DNA from: Cordilura impudica
Taxonomy: Eukaryota; Arthropoda; Insecta; Diptera; Scathophagidae
Assembly (NCBI GenBank): GCA_963682025.1
Contig: OY821520.1
Span: 88,268,670 to 88,332,669 of the forward strand
Length of the DNA: 64,000 bases
Direction: 5' to 3'
Part shown: positions 57,470 to 64,000 of the stretch, one piece after another
Layout: the number at the start of each line of letters is the position of its first letter
Numbering within the stretch: position 1 is the stretch's first letter
The notes under the pieces: model-generated
Told to the model about the DNA's origin: nothing
The model's input: the letters and a program-made list of their open reading frames with translations, nothing else
The model's database searches: none
Translations under genes and position numbers: made by a program

Positions 57470-58060
57470 TCTTGGGCTATGTTTGGTCTCCTCAGACTAA
57501 AATGAACCGATACCAATCAGATGAAAAAGTTTGGTATTGGGACAAACCATTGATCACATCAAACCCAGTCCATGTAACTCAAACTATTAAGCACGAAAGT
57601 GGCTCTCTTTTAGTTTCGTGTGTATACCACCAGATGGTGTGCGCCCACTTATACGAATCGATGGCATAATGAGAAAGGAAAACTATACCAAACTCAGATT
57701 GACCTGAAAATGTCATCTTCCATCATAACAACGACCCCAAACATTTAGCGAAAATCGTCAAGGAATGGCTTACTTCACAGCTGGTTGGTATCAGGAGTGG
57801 CCAGTGCAGAGCCTTGATCTCAATCCGATTGAAAATATGTGGCCTTTGAGCTTTAACTAGCTGTGGGAAAGGCTGAACGGGAACAAATTACTGTGGTTTA
57901 TGTATCAAATCTGTACAAATCCATTCCAAATTGAATGGCGCAGTTGAAAAAAGCAAAGAGATATTTGATAAACTATTACATTTAGATCAACAGAACTTTG
58001 GTGCAAAACTGAGGCAATGAACCGAATAAGACAATTCTTAATTTGTTATATACTTAAACT
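57470..58060 (+). pseudogene. Tc1-like transposase, C-terminal half
   Basis: VWSPQTKMNRYQSDEKVWYWDKP, VTQTIKHESGSLLV, NNDPKHLAKIVKEWL and EWPVQSLDLNPIENMWPL are the standard Tc1 blocks, including the aspartate of DNDPKH and the glutamate of NPIEN (DD34E). Stops at 57667 and frameshifts after that. The N-terminal DNA-binding half is missing, replaced by the end of the palindromic element about 60 bp upstream. Different family from the Tc1 relic at 1-756. Confidence 0.85.
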
Positions 58061-58960
58061 ATGAATTAATTTTCTGTATTGGTCTTTATTTTTTAACGAT
58101 TGATATTTTTATTTACAAAAATAATTTTCAATTTATTTAATAAAACCATGAAAAAATATAGTTAATCTTTTTATTTTAATAATTGCTTCAGTTTTTCACC
58201 AAATTGTATGGCTTCTTTACGGAATCTAAAATTTCGTATTTAAAGGTCAACTTTATTAAATTTTTAGCATAAATAGATATCAAAACAATTAATGGAAAAT
58301 AGTGATGATAATAGCGAAGGAAACAAATTATATTAAAAATCGAGTACTATTAAATTTATCCGAAAAATTTTATATTAATTTTATTTCTATATCTAGGCTT
58401 TATAAGGATAAGACATCTCCTTATAAAAATTTATAATAAATATCAGGTTATGTGCCAAATAATTGAATGTGTTACTGCAATAACATGAGAGTTAGAGATC
58501 TTACGTAAATACTGTTCTAAAGCAAGGGTTGCCAGAATTTTATTCGTTAAGTCTACAAGAAATAATTTCGTTTCAATAGGCAGAGATCCTATAGGAAAAA
58601 TATTAAGACCTAACATTTAATATCAACAAATAACAATAAAATGTATTTAATAGGAAATATATTTATAATAATTAAAGTAAAATTTGGGAACTTTTTGTCT
58701 TATATAAACAAGTATTTATGATGTATTTTTTTCTTTTTGAAACCCATGTAATAGCAGATAAACAACACAATTTTTCATCACATTCTCAAAACTATTATTT
58801 ACATTGGATTGCAGCTTAAAAAAAGTACATAGAGCCGGTCGGGCGAGTGGCAGTTATCTGTTTAAGTTTCGGAAGGAGCTTAATTCTAAATATGTTTCTT
58901 AATTTTTTTAATATAAACAACAAAAGATTTAAACAGCTAAATTTGAAACAAATGTTTTTT
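58061..58960. other. AT-rich DNA without recognisable gene
   Basis: No motif-bearing frame. The last part may be 5' sequence of the following non-LTR element. Confidence 0.5.
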
Positions 58961-58969
58961 ATATATTCT

Positions 58970-61760
58970 TCCAGTTTACCTGAACTGTACATATTGGATT
59001 TTAGACTTAGAAAAGCTCGAAGGCATTCTGTCTGAACTCAATCCTATAATTTTTGCATAATTGGTGATTTTAATGCCAGGATTGCATAAGTGCATGATCC
59101 TAGACATCAACTTTACATGAAATTTACCTCATATTTACGATCTTAGGTGCTCTAAAGATAAAATTTTTAATATATAAGGAAGAAAACTATTAGAATTGAT
59201 TGAAAATGATGGTGAAAAGAAGGACTAGTTTCGCTCTTCAAGGAGAATTCACATTTTTTGGCGTTATGGGTAGTTCGGTTATCGATTATTGTATATGTTC
59301 ACATAACCTTCTACAATACGTTGAAAATTTGTATGTTGCTGAAAAGCCATACTTCGACCATATGTCATTACTGTTAACAATAAAGACTTACGCTATATAC
59401 ATAAACAAAAGTAACAGATCCACTGTTAATAAATTGCGCTGGAATAGTAAAGATGCCAGCTAATATGCAGAGAATCTCTGTTTACTTTCTGTTAATATAG
59501 ATATGCAACCAAATGCATATGTAGATCAATTAGTTTCTTCAGTAATGAGTAAAATTAAACAATTACATGTAACTAATGTCAATAAAACATTTTTTGAACC
59601 GTAGCGAAAATGATTTTGACTGGAAGTGTCCATGCTACCGCAAATGTATGTTAAAGTGGCTTTGATTTTATAGAAAAAATCATCTATAAATAAAACTCGC
59701 TATTTGCCATCTAAAGCTAAATATTTATTACTATATAACAGCAAAAAAATTAGAGCTTTACAACAAAAATTTAAATATGGTAAAAAACAGTAGTGACTGG
59801 TGGAAGCTGTCATATTATCTGAAGTCAATTAAACCCATAGTCAAAGGAAAACTACGTTGCGATGATTTTTAACGCATTTTAAAACCATGCTACAGAATAA
59901 TGAAAATAACATTACAATAAGTTGGTCCATGCCGTACATTACTAATGCTTTTTTGGATTCACCATTCAAAGTTTGTGAAATTTTACCAGTTGTTAACTCC
60001 TTAAAACAAAATAAATCTCCTGGTCAAGATGGCACTATGGCATTACTTATGAGTTATACAAGCATGCTCTTGTCTGCTTTATTGATATTCCTTCATGAAA
60101 GAATACCAAGAACATTTTGCAGCTCTATACTGATCCCTCTTTTTAAGAAAGGCGATCCATCTCTACCTTCAAGTTACCACTCTCCATCACTTATTGACAC
60201 TCTGTGTAAAATTTTTAATAGTATTCTTTTAAATAGAATAAATGAATGGATGGAAAAATATAAGATATTAAACGAATATCAAGCAGGCTTTCGGAAGAAT
60301 TACTCAATTGTGAAATAACATTTTCAACTTCGTTAACATTGTAAATCTAAATAAATTAAACGGCAAAAATACTTGTGCCTCCGTTGTTGACTTTTCATTT
60401 GCTTTTGACATGACTCCCAGAAATAGTATTTTTTACAAACTCTCTCGCCTAGGTATTTCTTCAAAAATGGTCAGAATTTTGCAATATGCCTACGAAAAAC
60501 ACAAAGTCGTATTTGGTATGGCGAATCTTTGTCCGAATCATTTGCTGTCAATCTAGGCGTGAAACAAGGCTGCATATTAAGTTCTGTATTATTTTCGCTA
60601 TACCTAAATGACTTGGCTGATGAACTGCCTGGTGGTGTTAATGTGGCGGGAATAAATATAAAAATTCTGCTTTATGCTGACGACATCGTTATATTATCTG
60701 ATACTCCGACGGAATTGCAAAGTATGATTGATGCATTATGCAACTACTGTATTAATTGGGGCTTAACCGACAATTTGAATAAATCGAAAGTAATGGTATT
60801 GCGACCAGGTACAAGAATATCTAAACAAATAAAGTGGCACTTTGGAGAAGCAAACATCGAGATCGTCAGTACTAATAAATAACTTGGAGTTAATATTACA
60901 CATAAACACCTAAATGGCGAAATATATTAATCACCCGAAAATATCAAACTAAAATAAACTAAAAATAATTCAAGCCGCCTCAAGGTAAGTCATGTTTGAC
61001 GCAGCACAAGTATGGGGTTTTGAAAAATATGACGAAGTAGAGATTTTTTATCAAAAAAATGCTGTATTTACCAACAACACCCAATTACATGATATATCTA
61101 GAAACCGGTCTCGAGTCTTTATACTTTACCACATTTAAAATGCACTTTGATTATATAAACAAAACTTTGAACATGGATCGTAACAGATTACCATACATTT
61201 TAGCAAATGAAATTATTTCACAAAACGGATACAGGGCAAAAGAGTGGAATACTGTATGCCAAGCTCTACGGTTTACACCACTGAATACACTTAGCGTTCA
61301 CTGCAAACAAATCTTAAACTTATTGAAAATGAAAGAACGCGAAAATAATGTATTAAATGCAACGAACTCTCAGCACCCCGATATGTACCCACAACTCAAT
61401 CTTAACGTGACTACCCTACTTGCCTAAAATTTATCTTCGCGCATTACGAGTGTATTAATAAAAGCAAGAGGTGGTTTTCTGGACTTGAATTCCATGTCGT
61501 TCAGAAACAACACAAATGTAGTATGCACAATTTGCAACAGAGATGATACTGGAAATACCTATCACTTTATTGGTGTTTGTCCCATTAACAAGGAGCATAA
61601 AATAAAACAATTTGGAAAATCTGAACTTAGCTTGAATGAGTGTTCTCAATGGGTCCAATTTTTACTCCCTTTATCAATACATTGCAATTCGTTCAAAATA
61701 TCGAAAATTAATATTAAATGAATTTGAATAAATATATAATCAACTTTACATTTTTTTTTT
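58970..61760 (+). pseudogene. Non-LTR retrotransposon ORF2, degenerate but nearly full length
   Basis: In order: APE endonuclease pieces (YLNCTYWILDLEKLEGIL; GDFNAR near 59080; KLLELIENDG; GVMGSSVIDYCICSHNLL; PYFDHMSLLLTI); reverse transcriptase (LKQNKSPGQDG near 60010; IPLFKKGDPSLPSSYHS; LNEYQAGFRKNYS; VDFSFAFDM; FAVNLGVKQGCILSSVLFSLYLNDL; LLYADDIVIL near 60680 with YADD intact; LNKSKVMVLRPG; KYLGV). The C-terminal region has AAQVWG, LPTTPNYMIYLETG and a cysteine/histidine end (CTICNRDDTG..YHFIGVCP) to TGA near 61720. Many stops and frameshifts. ORF1 was not found. Fragments at 27421, 29116 and 51061 belong to the same or sister families. Clade unassigned. Confidence 0.85.
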
Positions 61761-62980
61761 TTTTAAACAAAATTATATGAATTATATAAAATCAAACATA
61801 CTAGTATAATGCCAATCAGGACTATGAACAAAAATTTTTTGCGTAATATAGATAAATCAAAATTTGTAAATATATGAATATTTACTTCCGATCTTTATAT
61901 CTATTAATAAATAATAATAAATAATAGTAATAATAACTAAAGTTTCTAATTTGAGAATTTTCTACAAAACAAATATCTCGAGTTCTACAAAATTGAATAA
62001 AAATGTACTAAATTAGGAAAACCTGAAAGGTTTTCAAATGAAAAAACATGTAATATTGACTTTTTTCTTATTAAGTTCAAATTTAGAGTTCTCAAAAGAA
62101 AAACCGCTAACATATATAGTGTGTTATACTGTTTAATTTGTTAGCTGGTTTGACAGATACACCTTCGTTCGGATAGCGGATATACACACATCGCTACATC
62201 GACTCCACTTCTTATACGACTAAGAATATAGATTTTTTTTAATGGGATCCAAGTTTTCACAGTGGTGCGAAGGGGTTAAAAATATTGAAAATCTAAATCC
62301 ATTTATTTTTGTAAATGGCTATTTAAGTTGACTAATTTTTCAAAACAAAATCCCTAATTATATAAAATATTCTTCCAGGAAAATCATAATAATCGTATTT
62401 AATATAGTGATGCGGGGGGCTGAATGATATGAAAAATATTACTAAAAACAACATATTGAAAAACATTTAAAAACGAAAAGTATTAATTTTTGCTAAAAGT
62501 TTTCAGAAAGTTTCAGAAAGTTTTTCTGAATATCTAGCAAAAAACATGCATTATTATTTCTGCACCATTTCATAAGGTTTCATCAGAAATCTTTTCACCA
62601 TCAAAAAGGATGATCTGTTTAATCAGATTCTGTTTAAATAAGACCACATTAGAGCAACAAATAGCATTTTTAGATTTTTGAAAACAGCTTTTATTAGCAT
62701 ACCTATGTATTCATACGTAAAGTTAAATTTTTAGTTCCCTTTTTAAGTAATACGCGGGCAAGGATGAGTGTGAAAATTGGCATAGTTATAGTTCATATGG
62801 CGGAAAATCTGTGAATGATAAAATTTATGTATAATCTGTCTCAAAACTTTATTAAATTAAATAAAATTAAATACTTATAATAATTCGTTATCAGACGCTC
62901 TGTGTTGAATTGTGAATTGTTAAAATTGATTAACATACCTAAGGCTCATTTAAATATTCATACATTTTTATATCGCACCT
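61761..62980. other. AT-rich DNA without recognisable gene
   Basis: Long A/T runs and short frames only. Nothing supported. Confidence 0.55.
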
Positions 62981-63334
62981 GTATCTCTAAAGTGAGTCAA
63001 TTCAAAATTTACAAATTTTCAGTGAAGGCAATAAATGGTTTTTTTAATATCTACTATAAAATTTAAAAGCAGTTGTTTCATTGTAAAGAATTGCGAATAA
63101 TAAGTATACAACAGTAGTTGTTTTTGCGATTTTTTCAATGATCATTAAAAATAACAAGTTTTTTGGGTGCAACTCAAAATGTATCTTTTTAGTGGATTCT
63201 AAAGAAGCTACTCCGACAACACAAAGAGGATTAAGACTAGAAAAACCGGATGTGGATAGATATGAGCATTGTGTATCGTTTTCTTTCAAAAAGTGAAAAT
63301 TGAAAAATTTTGAGTTGACTCACTTTAGAGGTAC
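62981..63334. mobile_element. 354-bp MITE with GTACCTCTAAAGTGAGTC ends
   Basis: GTATCTCTAAAGTGAGTCAA at 62981 and its inverse ending 63334 form terminal inverted repeats of about 40 bp with a few mismatches. The inside holds a minus-strand frame (63044-63289) with no recognised domain. Target duplication not evident. Confidence 0.7.
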
Positions 63335-64000
63335 AAAAACTGAATGAAAAATATAGCAAAATATAGCAAAATATAAATATTCCATTGTAAAAAAATTTAA
63401 TTGGAAATGTTACATCTTATAAAATAATTTTATCAAATTGACTTTATCATATGAAATATTCTCAAAATCTGGGCTTTCAAGTAACATATCATTTACTGGC
63501 ATTTTCAAACAGAGATTTTTGTATATTAAATGATTCACAGTGAGCGATTCATCCGATGTGAACATTTTCATATCCTCAGGTATGAAAATCATAACAATAT
63601 CATTATATATATTTATTAGGCTAGGTCAGTTATTCTTACTCCATGGGTTCATCGTGATTCTTGTATTATGGGCCACAACAAGTATATTTGCCCAAGGAAG
63701 TATACCTCTACCTCTGTGTATACCGGGGGTTTTTGGTTTTTTGTTTATTTACTCTTTGAATAAGCAAATATAAAACGAATTTTTTGATTCCCAAAAAGCT
63801 TTGTCATAAGTAAATAACACCATTTCATGCTTTTCTTTTTATCTGGCAATAATTTTTAGAATTTGCGGTCCAATAAGAATACGCAAAAACAACAATAAGG
63901 TCAAGCTAATATAACGTTATCTAAGAAAAAAAATAATAGAACTACCTTCTTTTATTTTGCATTCACTTTTGTGCGGAAAACAGATATTAAACGCAAAGGG
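63335..64000. other. AT-rich DNA; two unidentified short frames
   Basis: A minus-strand frame at 63410-63592 (FIPEDMKMFTSDESLTVNHL and so on) has a protein-like composition. The plus-strand frame at 63540-63773 is hydrophobic. Neither matches a family I know. They could be a host exon or a transposon scrap. Confidence 0.35.

Overview
This is eukaryotic, intron-bearing, strongly AT-rich DNA from an insect, most likely a higher fly (Diptera, possibly Calyptratae). I infer this from the repeat content: Tc1/mariner, piggyBac, hAT, arthropod-type Helitrons, Jockey-type and other non-LTR elements, a Penelope-like GIY-YIG remnant, and interspersed elements with a GTCC microsatellite core resembling Drosophila DINE-1. 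I recognised no host gene. The window is a transposon graveyard, and its main interest is the order of nesting and two terminal-repeat families.

Layout. 0-5 kb: a broken Tc1-like transposase, then featureless DNA. 5.0-10.7 kb: a giant palindromic TA-flanked element split by a 2.8-kb non-autonomous Helitron that carries tandem repeats and an intact two-exon Helitron N-terminal fragment. 11.8-14.7 kb: a fold-back palindrome, degenerate reverse transcriptase on the minus strand, and a MITE. 17.05-26.24 kb: a second copy of the palindromic element, interrupted by a piggyBac element (itself hit by a mariner-like element) and by a DNA transposon with CACAGTG ends. 26-34 kb: relics of non-LTR and DINE-like elements, an inverted-repeat structure and Helitron-like tandem repeats. 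34.27-40.13 kb: a TTCCCC-rich terminal-inverted-repeat element holding a 5,008-bp Helitron with both termini present and Rep, helicase and N-terminal coding regions (three frameshifts).

40.1-46.1 kb: a Penelope-like remnant split by a DINE-like element, two abutting minus-strand Helitrons (one carrying a tRNA-derived SINE), a hAT pseudogene and a palindromic MITE. 46.9-50.0 kb: a non-LTR element with an intact ORF1 and an ORF2 cut by a DINE-like insertion. 50.87-53.95 kb: a second CACAGTG element, into which a 5'-truncated non-LTR copy jumped with a 13-bp target duplication. 55.7-57.4 kb: a third palindromic element, followed by a Tc1-like pseudogene. 59-61.8 kb: a degenerate non-LTR element, then unannotated DNA with one MITE.

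The most interesting signal is the CACAGTG family (20824-24464 and 50866-53949). Both members carry related transposase relics. Both also have unequal ends: a heptamer, then a 21-bp spacer on one side and an 11-12-bp spacer on the other, before the shared repeat begins. This recalls the 12/23 asymmetry of V(D)J recombination signals and of RAG/Transib transposons. It is an observation on two relics and needs testing on more copies.
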